A stretch of 64,000 nucleotides of DNA, taken from positions 4,551,263-4,615,262 of the forward strand of contig CM073330.1 in the NCBI GenBank assembly GCA_037043015.1. Reading direction: 5' to 3'. Within the stretch, counting starts at the first letter, position 1; every line of letters starts with the position of its first letter. The notes under the pieces are model-generated. The model did not search any database, was not told the origin of the DNA, and was given only the letters and a program-made list of their open reading frames with translations. A program made the translations under genes and the position numbers. The DNA is from Bryum argenteum. Its lineage: Eukaryota > Streptophyta > Bryopsida > Bryales > Bryaceae. Positions 53,139-64,000 of the stretch are shown piece by piece.

Positions 53139-56100
53139 AATGGCGAGGAAGTTCATCCCATATTGGCAAGACCCAGGTTCTCCATACAATGATATTGGAG
53201 GTACTTGACCTTGTCTTTCAAAGAACGCTGCCAAGTTTATTACTCAGATCTTCATCTACCGATCGCTTCCGAGTTCGGTACATCCAAAAGGTGTTGATAA
53301 AGCTTTTGCCATATTTAACTGTTGCATTAAAATTATTTATTGAGTTAATTAGTTATTAATAATCTGTGTATATAAATCAAATGATTATTTTTCAAACGAC
53401 GCACTCAACTTTTTTTTAACATTACATTTATATTATTAATTGAATCATTTTCAGTTTGGAGTGGTATAACTAAATGATATATTTCTTAAAAATATTAAAT
53501 GATTTAAAAATCAAATTTTAGTTCAACATAATAATAAAAATGAATATTTTTCATACAAAAAAATTATAATTATGATTGTTTACAATATAAATGTTATCGT
53601 ATGTTTCTTGATTGAGTATTTTTTTGCTTCATTCTACGCTGCGTATGCTGCTGAAAAGGTCTTGTCTGCATTACTTTGTAAATTCAGGAAGTTGTTCATG
53701 GATTCATAACAGTAACGTCGTCTCTGTACATATAAACACTACATATTAGATATAAAAGAAGTTATGTATTTACATATACAGAATATGTTACATCTAATAA
53801 AAATGCGAAATTAATTTAAGTTCAGTAAAATTACGTATTTTTCAAAAATCAATAACATTTTCAGGATTTTAATTTCTTTCATCATGACAATAATTTTCGT
53901 TTGATAATCATTTCGAATATTTGTATAGAACACTAAGAAAAACTTACAGTGATTGCGTTTTCTTTTTGCTTAGCTAAAAGATTTGCTGAAGTTTCTGCAA
54001 TTAAAATCCTCAGATACGAAAAATTGAAAGTTCTTTCGAGAGTAGGCCCAGACATCAGCCATCTTCAAATCTTCACTTTAAATTTGTTTTTACAGATGCG
54101 GGTAATTGTAGGCAAGAGAAAAATGTGATATAACAAACGATGAGCTTAAATATTATCACAAATCTTTTAAAAAGTATCAAGTTTTCACTTCAAGCTCCCA
54201 AATAAAATTATGTAACTCAAGCTTACTCTAAGTCATTTCAAATAATATTTATTTTAATGTTTCTACTTCAATAAAAACTATAGTTGACCGAAATCATCTA
54301 CTTTTTATTCAATCCATTAACTCCAGTTTAACAATCAGATAATTATGCTTTACTCTGAAACTAGCTACGATTTTACTATGCCGAAGTTTTATTTCTCTTT
54401 AGCGTCCGAAAACTTAATTAAAATTTTATTATTTTAATGTGTTTTTTTTTTTTTTTTTGAAACATGGAATTTCATATTAGAACATACCAGAGGAAGGCGA
54501 CTCCCGATTTTATTTCTATAATGGAGATACAGAAGAGCATTTTGCATCAGGATAAGAGGATCGTTATTCTGTGATGAATGGAACGATTTATACTTTAAAT
54601 CGACATCAGATTCTTGCTCTAATTGCGATTCCAAAATAACAAAGAGAAACCTAGAGGTGGTTGCTGTGGCACAACACACTGAAGTGATTAAAGTTGTAGT
54701 AGGTGACAATGTCGTTGAAGAAATAGGGGCACTCCGTTGTGGGCTTTGCATGTGTATAAAAGTAATAACCTCCTTATCTTGTACGACAGTGTATATGGAG
54801 TCAAACCTGCAGGTGTTCGTATCAATGTTCGAAAAGACAAAATATTTCTAAAGTGTCATATGATACATCGGAAACAACATAAAAAGTTTTAAAAAATTTA
54901 TATAATTGTTAAGGAGTGGTTCTCACCAGGCATTAACGCATTCGTAGTTGAATTCTTGTCATCGCGATCGTTACGGTGGTATGTGTCTTATTCAAAAAGA
55001 CTGATAGATTACGTGAATAAGAAATGAAAATCTGGTTTTGATTCCGATTTGATATATTTATTAGTGTTTCCAGAAGATTGTACAAATCTAAGATGGAAAA
55101 TTAAGGATATAGTTAGACATTTGTCGACAATAAAGTAATATAGGAGAAATAAAAAGAACAAACAAATGAAAAGTGTCGTGCCTGAAATAGATGCGACATC
55201 AGAGCTTTAATCGACAGGAGTGCTCTAGTGGCTATTTTTATTTTTATTTATTAAAATACAACAACAGAAACTACAGTTGGAATCTTGTTTATTTCCTTTA
55301 CTTTTTGTTTAGTCCACTAAATCTAGATTAACAAAAGTTTCAGATTACAATAGTTTTTAATTTTTCTCTCTTTTATTGGAAGAAGATTATATATTCAGCA
55401 AGTTATGAATTAAAAAAGAAAGACTAAAAAAAGAAAGTCCAATTACAGCAAGGAAAATATAATTAAGAGATTTTTAATTATGAAATGAGGATAAAACTTC
55501 CTCGTAATTTTCGTGTGATTGGATTTATTAATAGTCTTATCAATGAAACTTATTCTTTGCGATCTTTGAATGAAATATAGTAACACAATATTTTAAGAAA
55601 TGATTCTCATTTTTCCCAAAATGATGATAAAATTCATTCATGAATCTAGTCTTTCATCACACAAATAAAACATCACAATATAAAATTTTATTGCACAAGA
55701 CTTGTACCCAAACAAGCCTCAAAACAAAGACTAACAGCTACGAAGATTTTGACTAATAATCAAAATTTATTAAAAAAATAAATAATCACCTTTGAAGGTC
55801 TATTGTTTATTATAATGATGATAAAATTATGCAAAACATGTTAACTGGTAGAAAATTCAAGATCAGATAATTGATTTTTTAATTCACCTCATCTTCAAAA
55901 TATAGTATTTAAATATATCAACAAGATTCTTAGAGCTTAGAAATTTTAAAATTTCAAAGAACATTCTTTCTCATAATACATAAGCTTGTCAAATTACAGT
56001 GATAATAGTATCATTTTAACGTCTTGAGCTTTTAAATCTTAATAAATTACTTAGTTTTTTCATATTATGAATTTGCATTATGTATTGTTTGGATGATCTG

Positions 56101-57960
56101 CTAAATTTACTTATTTAATTTTTGAGCAATTATTTATATATTTCATTGTTTGCATATATCATTAAGAACATATTTTAAATATTCTAAATATAGTGTTTAT
56201 TATATTAAAAAGAATGTTTTCATAAATAAGCTATAATGGTTACAAACACACAGGCTATAGTAAATCTCAACTTATAATATTCATATAATAAAAATTATCA
56301 AAAATAACAAATTTTGTTAGCAGGAACTGATAATTTTATATATATACATTTTTTTCACTACAACATTCAAAGTAGAAAAAGTGATACAAATTGCAATATT
56401 TAACATTCTTAAAAATATAGTTTCTTCAAAGACAATGCAATTTTTTTAGTTAATACCAGAGGAATTATCATAATATTTTCAAAGTTGAAGATTTTTGTTA
56501 TTCATGTTTCAAATAAGAGTATTTAAAATAATAAATTAATCAATAAAATACGTGCAAACATTGCAAAATACATGTAGTTTACAAACAAGTCTTAAAAAGA
56601 ATATACAACAACTAGATAACAAAAGGCTAGATAAACAATTCAATTATAATAAACCATAATTCATCAGCATCTAAAAATTGTCAATAATCAACTTAGTAAA
56701 TAACAACTTTAGTAGAGATGATTGAGAGAGCTTAAAATGTACAAATCTAAGAGCTCAAACTTTTATTAATTTTTCAACTTTTTCCGTTGTCACCATTATG
56801 CACCATTAAAGTTTAATTTCTAAAAAACTAAAAAAGCCAAAATGGCTTTGTGCGATGTATGCAACCCACAAAATGTATTTAGATTTTAATATTTAGATTG
56901 TAAGTTGGTGTGCGTGTGGTTAACCTCTTTAATCTAAATACCAATTTTTGAATATTCTAAGCCAATTCTTTGGCAGAAAGCGAGAAAAGGTAGTCGATAT
57001 TCAATTTTTAAAAAAAGTTTTATGCCTTGAATACATCATAATCAAATCTCTACCAAAATTTTGGAGTTACAAAGTTTAAAACTTTTACTAGCTTTACAAG
57101 GGCAGCCTCTAAAATTTTCAAAAACAATCTTCAAGATTTTTTGAAATTTCTCAGTTTTTCCATTAGATTTGCGAAATCAAGATTCTGAAATCTATAAAAT
57201 CAAAATACGCTTAAGAAATTGAGAATCTGTAAAGACACCTACATATTGTTCACATTTGTTTTTAAACAAGTACAATAAACGTAACCCATGTTATTCCAAA
57301 TTAATTTTTTTATTGAAAATTAAAGAGAAATTTTCATAGAGGTGGAGAAAGTTGAATCAGTCTTTTAAATTTTGCTCGGGAATTTTTAACTTGGTTATCT
57401 ATATGGGGATAAAAACATTTAAGAAATTTTTGGAGCAAAGATTATGAAGCCCCCCTTTGCACAGTGTAGTTTGAATGTTTTGATAAATGCTTAAATAAAG
57501 CTTATGCATCAATCTTTTTAACATTGTAATCTTACAAAATGGTGTAAAACCAATGGCTAATACTTCGTAGAAATTTGTTATTAGTTGGGTTTTTGATCCT
57601 AGGATTAAATTTATATAAAAGTATATAGGAAAATTTACCATACTTCAATTTGATCAAGGTGGTAGAATATTGTAGTTTTTGCATTTAGAGGTGCAAAAAA
57701 TACTTGAATTTAAGCGGCCAAAAATGATAAACAAGAGAAATGTGGCTTCTTCTTAACAAGTTTGACCACAAGGAACAACAACAGGAAACAATGACTTGGA
57801 CAACAATTTTAACTTTTGTTGCAACAAAAGTGCACACCAGTCAGAGCCTCGAAAATTATATAGAGGCACACTGCAAGAGGTCGGCTTAATTAAAAATAGG
57901 AAGTCATTGACAAAAAGCCCAAAACACCTACAATTAATTATATAATATATTCAAGATAAT
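53139..57960. other. Long AT-rich non-coding region
   Basis: About 4.8 kb of very AT-rich DNA. A T-run of 16 lies at about 54443. No frame exceeds 105 codons and none shows a motif. Segments near 57050-57200 and 57480-57720 resemble the style of the CCCCTAA MITE interiors (TTACAATG...AATCTTACAAAATGG) but have no definable ends. Confidence 0.45.
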
Positions 57961-59341
57961 TTTAGCTTTTGGCCTTTACTCTCTTTTCACCAAATCCAAA
58001 ATTTAATGCCATGGCTTCCCAAGTATTAACTCCTAAATTTTCTTGTGTGTTCTTGGAGCTTGAAACGTTAAAACTCCGATTTTCTACCTCCATGCACTCC
58101 TCGGAGTGCAAAACAAATCTTCTAACACGTTTTAGACTTCTAACCATAAGATCTTCTGAACAAGCCTATTTTTGGTCACTGGTCCAAACATTGACTGTTG
58201 GATGTTTATCATTTAGAAAATTGCAACATCCAAAGTTTGTGCTAAAGGTTTTTACTGAAATTTTTTAAAAGCTTTGAAGCTTGCTCCTATAAACTCTAAG
58301 GGCTACCCTTGTAGAATCGTTAGACAATTTGACTTAAGGGCCCTTAAAGAGTGATACAGTTATGAACATACCTCCAAACAAATAAAAAATAAAAAAATCA
58401 AATTTTAAAATATATATAAAAATAAAAAATTCAAATTTTAAAATTTTCTTCGCGACTAGGGTGTGAAACTAAAATTTGCGTTTAAAAACTCAATAATTGG
58501 AATTATACTTTGCAAATTGTTGCAAAAACACCTTATAATATATGGAACACTCAACAGAAATCTTAGGTGAAAATATTGATTTTAACACCCTTATCTAGCC
58601 TACCCGAAACAATAAAAAGCTAAATTTGACGTTTAAGAATAGTTACGGATTAACCTTCTCAAGAATGAGCCATAGTCCACGTAAAGCTTCATACGAGGCT
58701 TCGCATTTCTAGTGTGAAACGAGCCTTAGGGTAATACAAATGTACCCTTTATAAAAAATAGACGATTAGCAAATAATATTTACAAAAACTTCACACATGC
58801 TTCCTATTCATATCACAAAACTAAAGTTCTACCTTAACAAAGACCGCTAATAACCTAATAAACATTTGAAGAGCTCCAAAGCTCAAAGTCAAAAAACACC
58901 CCCCCCCCCACACAAAAAAAAATTCAACTCAACAACATAAAAATAGGCCATACTCAAACTCACATGTTTTCTTAATTACAAGCAATAAAACAAATAATGA
59001 TGACTTTACAAAGGGGCTTGCCTCGTTGACTGTGTGCATGAGAGAGTCCGTGTGGCACTCATTCGTGGTGTCCAAATTCAAAGTACCAAAATATCCATTG
59101 AATTTCTCCAAAAAAACAAAAACCCACAAAAAAAACAAAAGGTTCATTGTAAATTGGGTTGGCGGTATTTCATTAAAAATTATTTTTTAAATGTTAGAAA
59201 GTAAAAATGACAGCCTGAAACCATCACGAGTTTAGGGGCTTTGGTCAGCACACTCATGCACATGTGCCTATAACCCTCATTCAATAAAAGGTGCATGCGG
59301 ATTGGGCTATTATAAGGGCCACCTATTATAAGCGTCAAGTC
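57961..59341. other. Intergenic DNA with homopolymer tracts
   Basis: A 99-codon frame at 57969-58268 and its minus-strand shadow have no recognisable motif. A C-run of nine and A-runs lie at about 58901-58925. No gene, RNA or bounded element is supported. Confidence 0.35.
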
Positions 59342-59450
59342 TGGTCCATGGAAAACTCTAATAAAAGGGGGTCCATGGAAAAACTATAATAATAATTAAA
59401 AGGGGTCCCATGGAAAACTCTAATAAAAGGGGGTCCCTTATTAGGGCTTC
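59342..59450. repeat. Short tandem repeat, GGTCCATGGAAAACTCTAAT unit, 3 copies
   Basis: CATGGAAAACT followed by (C)TAATAAAAGGGG occurs three times within about 105 bp (about 59348, 59371 and 59412), with small spacers of differing length. Confidence 0.7.
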
Positions 59451-59677
59451 CTCAATAGTGTGGTTTTTAGGGTTTTTCTGCGGTGCCCTACAGTGCCTTT
59501 CCTAACTTAGAGGTATGTCCTCCCCATTTCTTGTATTTGAAAAGCAAGGCATGCTCCTTTGATTTAGCTACCTTATCTCCAAATAGCGAATGGATCAATG
59601 TTGGGTAGTACACTCTTTGGATTAGAGCATTAGAAGTATTTTACGATGAGTATAGGCCTTCGTACTAATGGTATAGG

Positions 59678-59729
59678 CTACCATTCAATAATTACGTGTT
59701 GCTACCATTCAATAATTACGTGTTGGTAC
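59678..59729. repeat. 26-bp tandem duplication
   Basis: CTACCATTCAATAATTACGT followed by GTTG occurs twice in direct succession (about 59678 and 59701). The neighbouring ORF reads through it and is not supported as a gene. Confidence 0.75.
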
Positions 59730-59849
59730 CAACATGATGTTTACAATCAAGGTCTCAAAACTCCCAAAATTGGCCTATTTAGATGCAAAGTCAGGATTTT
59801 CAAGTTTTGGAGTGTCAACCCCTATGAATTGGTAAATGTATGTCTAATC

Positions 59850-60118
59850 TTAACCCGTAACTTTCCTTAAAACCTGAAAGGAGTTTTGGAGTTTCCCGTA
59901 GGAGAAAAACTGAGACAACTTTGACCATTATAATCTCACAAATGAGGAAGAATGAACGGTTCAACTTTGGTATATGAGAAGAATGTCAAGTGAACTTTGA
60001 GATCTTACGGTTGAATCTTGTAAATAACTCTTAGATTGAGATTTTTTTGAGCTTAATCCAAAGGGCTGTCAAATTTTGTGACTTAGACCATTTTCCAACA
60101 AGGAAATTTAGGGATTAA
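59850..60118. mobile_element. MITE, TTAA-CCCCTAA family (copy 3, 269 bp)
   Basis: Ends are slightly decayed: TTAACCCGTAA on the left, and TTAATCCCTAAA when the right end is read inverted. The interior is very close to copy 1 at 7378-7644, with the same orientation: CTTTCCTTAAAACC, TTTGACCATTATAATCTCAC, AATGAGGAAGAATGAAC and AACTTTGAGATCTTACGGTT. Confidence 0.78.
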
Positions 60119-61895
60119 ATTCTGGAATCCTCGACGAGATTTAATGTAATTTAAAAATTAAAAAAGTATTTCATTTCCCTTGTTATGAAGCGAGAAAGTG
60201 GCGTTTTGGCCCGCTATAAACAACTCTAGTAATTCTACCATGAAAATGATTTTAATTTTCTTGGTCATTACTCTTGATTCATAGTGTGAAGTTCCAAATA
60301 CTGGTGCAGAGCCTAATATTTTCTGCACTTGAGCCTACATCATTTTGGACAAAACACTAAAAAATGAAGAGGGAAAACTATCCAATTACCAAAATGCAGT
60401 CACAACAATCAATTCGGTGGGGTGGGAACCATAATTTTGAATTTATATTTTTAGCGCACCGAAATCACTAATTGAAATCCTTTTTAATGAAGAATGGGGC
60501 CTCTCCTTAAAATTTTAAGAATTTATACATTAAATTATACCCTTTTATTAGCCCCCTCTATATTTGGAACATCCAATGGAGGAGTCGGATTTGCATATAG
60601 TCCTAACCCACTGATTACCTTAACTCAGAACCGACTTAACTTGTGCATGTGGACACCGTGGGGGGCAGAGACATGATCATGGTCAAAAAGAAGACCCCTA
60701 AAATAGTAGAAACTTAAATGCTCAGATTCCAAATTGAGGATACCTTGGTGCCAATCACATGATCCCGGGCAGAAACCAATAAAAAGTGAAAATACAAAAA
60801 GAAGACAAAGGTACTCGATGAGGAGGAACACAACCATCTTCTATAGGAGAAACACCTAATCCGGGTTCTCCAAGGGGGTGGGGCTCCACTTTTTTCATTT
60901 GTGACCCCTACGGTTTGGGTGTTTTTTTTTTAAAAAAAAAAGATAATTTTTCGGGCACGTTTTAATTAGCCTCCCTCCATGTTTGGAAATTCTACGGAAG
61001 AACGCCGACCGAATTTAATTAGTGTCCGATAGAATAAAAACTCGGTCCCTTTCTAAGTGGCACGTGAGAATGAAGTCTTCGTTCGTAATGCTAATAACTC
61101 AATGACCACCGGACTATGGGAAATTCAAACAATACTACTTCTCTATTTCGAGGGTGGACACTAATAACTACACTAGTTTTTAGTACCTTGAAGATACTTG
61201 ACATAGTTTTCCTCCAAAGGGCTTTGAGGCACCCATACAACAAGGTCCCTCCCACAATACTTCAGTGGACTATGGTAATGAGCACCACGCCTGCATACAC
61301 GCCCATGACCTCCTCACTGGGAGCCATGAGCCCCAACCACCAAGCCAAGGCTACCATTTTCACATACAATACTCAAATTACACATTCTTTAGTGCAACAA
61401 AATGCTAATATTACAACTTTTCTCATAAAACCTGACTGACTGACTGGCTAATGATGAACTAAGTGGGAAGCAAGTGAGGATTAATGGGGTTGACTAAAAC
61501 AGTGAAATCAGGGGAGAAAGTCTGATCTGAGCGGTGGCCGGGGCTAAACATAGATCAGTCAGAAGTTGATTGGAGGGGCAGCAGGGAGCAAATGGCCGCC
61601 TGCAATTGGAGAATGCGCGGTGAATCACATGGGGGCGCTGCTGCGCGCATGCTGATGCAAGCGGCTCCCAAAATAACAGGCCAACCAGGGTGTCATTATG
61701 AACCACCGCCTGGAAACCTGTGTTTTCTACTCTTTTTATACACACTCCTATTCTATTCTATTGTATATGAATAAAAACTCTCACTATTCCAACTTGGGGG
61801 AGATGACTACTGCCACTACAATCCCAGTAGTAGTCCAGTGACTCCAGTCCTCGATGATCGAATCTAGATAGCTAGCGCACCATTACCACCTCCTC
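60119..61895. other. Intergenic DNA; possible LTR-like segment at about 61500-61790
   Basis: From 60119 to 61450 only unsupported frames. A palindromic T10/A10 run lies at about 60925-60944. From 61500 to 61790 the composition is GC-richer; a CTTTTTATACA box and a later TGAATAAAA (polyadenylation-like) give the look of a retrotransposon LTR or short promoter-to-polyA unit, but ends and a target duplication were not found. Confidence 0.3.
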
Positions 61896-61899
61896 CCTC

Positions 61900-62525
61900 A
61901 AGTGGACTAAGGTGTTTGGTCAGCCTCTTGTTTACTATTTTTAGCTCGCATGAAATTGAAAGTTTTTGGAGGTTGTAGAGTTTTTCTATACCTTTCTGAA
62001 AAGTTATTTCAGGCGTTAGGAGGCCTCATACTTTAGGAGTTATTCACTCTCAAAGTTTCAAAACATTGTTCAAAATCTGCCCAAACTGCCATATATGCTC
62101 ATTTATTCTCAGAATCTGCCCCAAAATTAATTAATTTGCAGAAACTTCAGAGATTCCCCAAAAATTAGAGGGTTTACATTTTTCAATTTTTATTTTTTTA
62201 TGTAAATAAGGTTCTGAGGCACGCTCCTAACTCACCTAGGAACAAGAATTAGAAGAGCCTCATGTCAAGTTTTTTACCAAAAATTGGTTTTTTTGGACCT
62301 CAAAAAAGTAACTAACGTTTTACAACAAGGAATAAACTTTTTCTCCAACTTTGAACATTATGATCTCACGATTAGGAAAGGATTTGAATATGAGATTTGA
62401 TACACACATACACATACCAGTCAAGTACAAGATCTTACCGTTTCATACCTAAAAATACATAAAAATTTGAAAACTCTTACCTTGCATCAAAACAGTGTAG
62501 TATTTGCCAGTTTTGGGGCTAGTGC
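61900..62525. repeat. Dispersed repeat C, copy 3 (inverted)
   Basis: Reverse-orientation match to 26020-26720 and 29690-30440. Shared blocks include CTAACTCACCTAGGAACA(A), TTGAACATTATGATCTCA and TTTTGGGGCTAGTGCC. It abuts the TTAA element at 62531. Confidence 0.6.
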
Positions 62526-62530
62526 CTGCT

Positions 62531-62886
62531 TTAACCCTTAAAGGCGCCTGTCAGCCCCTCGGGCTGTTTTCCAACAGAATCTTGCCTCTAGCGCTTTTTA
62601 TTCTCAATTTTTCACTTATTTTTTTATATCATTCTGGTCACCTTTTTGTGATGCATCTACAAAGTGAAATCCTACAATTCAAATTGCAATTTGTGCTTTG
62701 AAAGGATTGTGGTAGGTAGGTCGGGATTGCACAAAACCTTGTAGGAGGTTGCAAACTCATCATTGATTGGTTCATTCATGCTGCCCAAGTTCAAAAAGTG
62801 CACTACTCATGTTGCCCAAGTCCAAAAGATGCTGAGATCCAATTTCGGGCTGCCCATTAAGGAGTGGAAGGACCTTTAAGGGTTAA
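62531..62886. mobile_element. TTAA-CCCTTAAA MITE, inverted copy (356 bp)
   Basis: Ends are TTAACCCTTAAAGG and its inverse CCTTTAAGGGTTAA. Its interior is the reverse complement of 28736-29093: GTTTTCCAACAGA, AAAGGATTGTGGTAGGTAGG, CCTTGTAGGAGGTTGCAA and AAGTTCAAAAAGTGCACTA. Its length is within 2 bp of the other copy. Confidence 0.82.
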
Positions 62887-63435
62887 GGGTTAACTTGGTT
62901 CGGGGGAGACTGAAAGTTAGAGATCGAACTGTCGAAGGTTGATGGTGATGAGTAGTGAGTGTAATGATAGAATCAATGCCAGTCCAAAGTCATGGGAGGA
63001 CGAGGGGGCCTTTCACATGGCCTGCCTGTTGACCGCGCAGTTTCAGCATCCCACTTGCGCTCCAAAATCATCTCTACAGTACCTTTCGCCATAATTATGC
63101 TCTTCCAAGATGCTTTTTATTCATTAAATAATCGGGTCAATCACATGAGTGGCTTGCCTTCCTTCAATGCCCATGCGCTATAGATTGGTGAGTGGGGATC
63201 ATCATCACTAATCAGAAGTAACCCATTGCATTGATGCAAGTACTTACACAGACTGAGGTTTATCGTAGTGGATACTGTAGTAAGTAAGAGAAGTACTTGG
63301 ATGTGCATGAGTGGAGTTCAGACAGGCACTGTAGGCCGGCGGATCCGAAAATCCCTGTGGAAAAAGGGCTGAGACTTCACTCATGAATCTCAAGCTGACT
63401 AGTGTCATGAGAAAAAATGAAAAGAATGAGCGACT
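62887..63435. other. Intergenic DNA
   Basis: A plus-strand frame at 62992-63183 has no motif. This is the 3' flank of the minus-strand candidate gene at 63436-63842. No repeat boundary is visible. Confidence 0.35.
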
Positions 63436-63842
63436 TCACTCACTCACTTTCTCGAACAGTACTTCTTCGGAAGTGAAGTCAATACCCCCCACAGTCTTCG
63501 ATAAATAACAATTGACTGAACATGACGGCGACATGATGCTCAGGAGAACGATCATTGCAATGAGTTCAGGGTGATCGATGATGACCTGACAAATAAGCAT
63601 TACCATAGCCAGTCGGTATAACACAACCCTAAAGTATGTGCACGAGAGAGAATGGTATTGTCTCAATAGTGAAAATTTTACAAATGAGCGTAGAAAAGCT
63701 CCACCGGGGACGAGAGAATTGAGGCATCCCGTTTCGAAGTTCTGGCGGTGAAAGAAGCTAGAAACGGATTGCCGTGATTATTTGCAAAACTGATCAGGAG
63801 GAAGAATAGGGAGGAAGAGACAGAGATTTGACTAGTATTCAT
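63436..63842 (-). CDS. Candidate two-exon gene for a small secreted or membrane protein
   Basis: Proposed exons 63842-63705 and 63585-63436, phase 0, with intron donor GTGGAG (weak) and acceptor TTTGTCAG (good). The 95-residue product starts MNTSQISVSSSLFFLLISFA, which looks like a signal peptide or anchor. The second exon begins VIIDHPELIAMIVLLSIMSP and ends FTSEEVLFEKVSE; it holds a second hydrophobic stretch and three Cys. No family is recognised. The second exon could instead be the last exon of a gene beginning beyond the right edge. A TCTG tandem run lies in the presumed leader at about 63866-63882. Confidence 0.3.
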
Positions 63843-64000
63843 CTGCTGCTGGAAGTGGGTGGTCTGTCTGTCTGTCTGTCTAAAGCTTTCTATACCTATC
63901 TATACCTTGCGGAGCCATGTACAGGCGATGAGATGGATCCTCCTGCAATGTACGTAAGATTGGAAGTGAAAAGAGAGAAGGGAATATCTACAGATACTCA

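Noticed and set aside
57969-58268. 99-codon ORF with antisense partner
   Set aside because: No recognisable domain, and no splice or context support in an AT-rich repeat-derived region.
61494-61790. GC-richer segment with TATA-like and AATAAA-like signals, considered as a gene or LTR
   Set aside because: No TG...CA edges, target duplication or coherent frame could be found.

Overview
The window is nuclear DNA of a multicellular green plant. The genes are sparse and interrupted by GT-AG introns. The Cu/Zn superoxide dismutase has a plant-type protein sequence, and an RsmI-type rRNA methyltransferase carries an N-terminal extension that looks like an organelle-targeting peptide. Ty3/gypsy chromoviruses are abundant. 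The intergenic DNA is AT-rich and full of miniature inverted-repeat elements, which suggests a repeat-rich genome, perhaps of a seed-free land plant. The lineage cannot be fixed from sequence alone.

Left third (1-21,000) is the gene-bearing part. It holds the 3' end of a DUF836/glutaredoxin-like gene (+), a complete three-exon CMC1-type twin-Cx9C gene (-), a short single-helix membrane protein candidate (+), a complete seven-exon cytosolic Cu/Zn SOD (-), an intronless ORF whose first 20 or so residues imitate the histone H3 tail (+), an intronless conserved lysine/glutamate-rich protein (+), and a complete nine-exon RsmI homologue (-). I rebuilt the multi-exon genes from splice sites and reading phase. 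The phases agree throughout; one junction in the RsmI gene carries a 1-base uncertainty.

Middle (21,000-33,500) is mostly MITEs and dispersed repeats. Two families are bounded by TTAA: TTAA-CCCTTAAAC and TTAA-CCCCTAAA. This is the layout of piggyBac-type elements. One element has a 9-bp target duplication, which fits the Mutator type.

Right-centre (33,500-53,140) is a nested retrotransposon cluster. It contains a decayed gypsy integrase, a 789-bp solo LTR with a perfect 5-bp target duplication, a decayed gypsy RT, a decayed LINE-type RT, and an LTR nested in another LTR. It also contains gypsy element A, split by a 1,959-bp insertion with a perfect 5-bp duplication, and chromovirus element B with two roughly 600-bp LTRs. 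The most striking signal is in these LTRs. Upstream of a TATATATA box each has a long 5-bp-periodic array of nGAAn/nTTCn units, the heat-shock-element pattern.

Right end (53,140-64,000) is AT-rich non-coding DNA with more copies of the MITE and dispersed repeat families. A weak two-exon gene candidate lies at the edge.

The genes recognised are independent housekeeping functions: copper/cytochrome oxidase assembly, superoxide removal and organellar rRNA methylation. They do not form a pathway or cluster.
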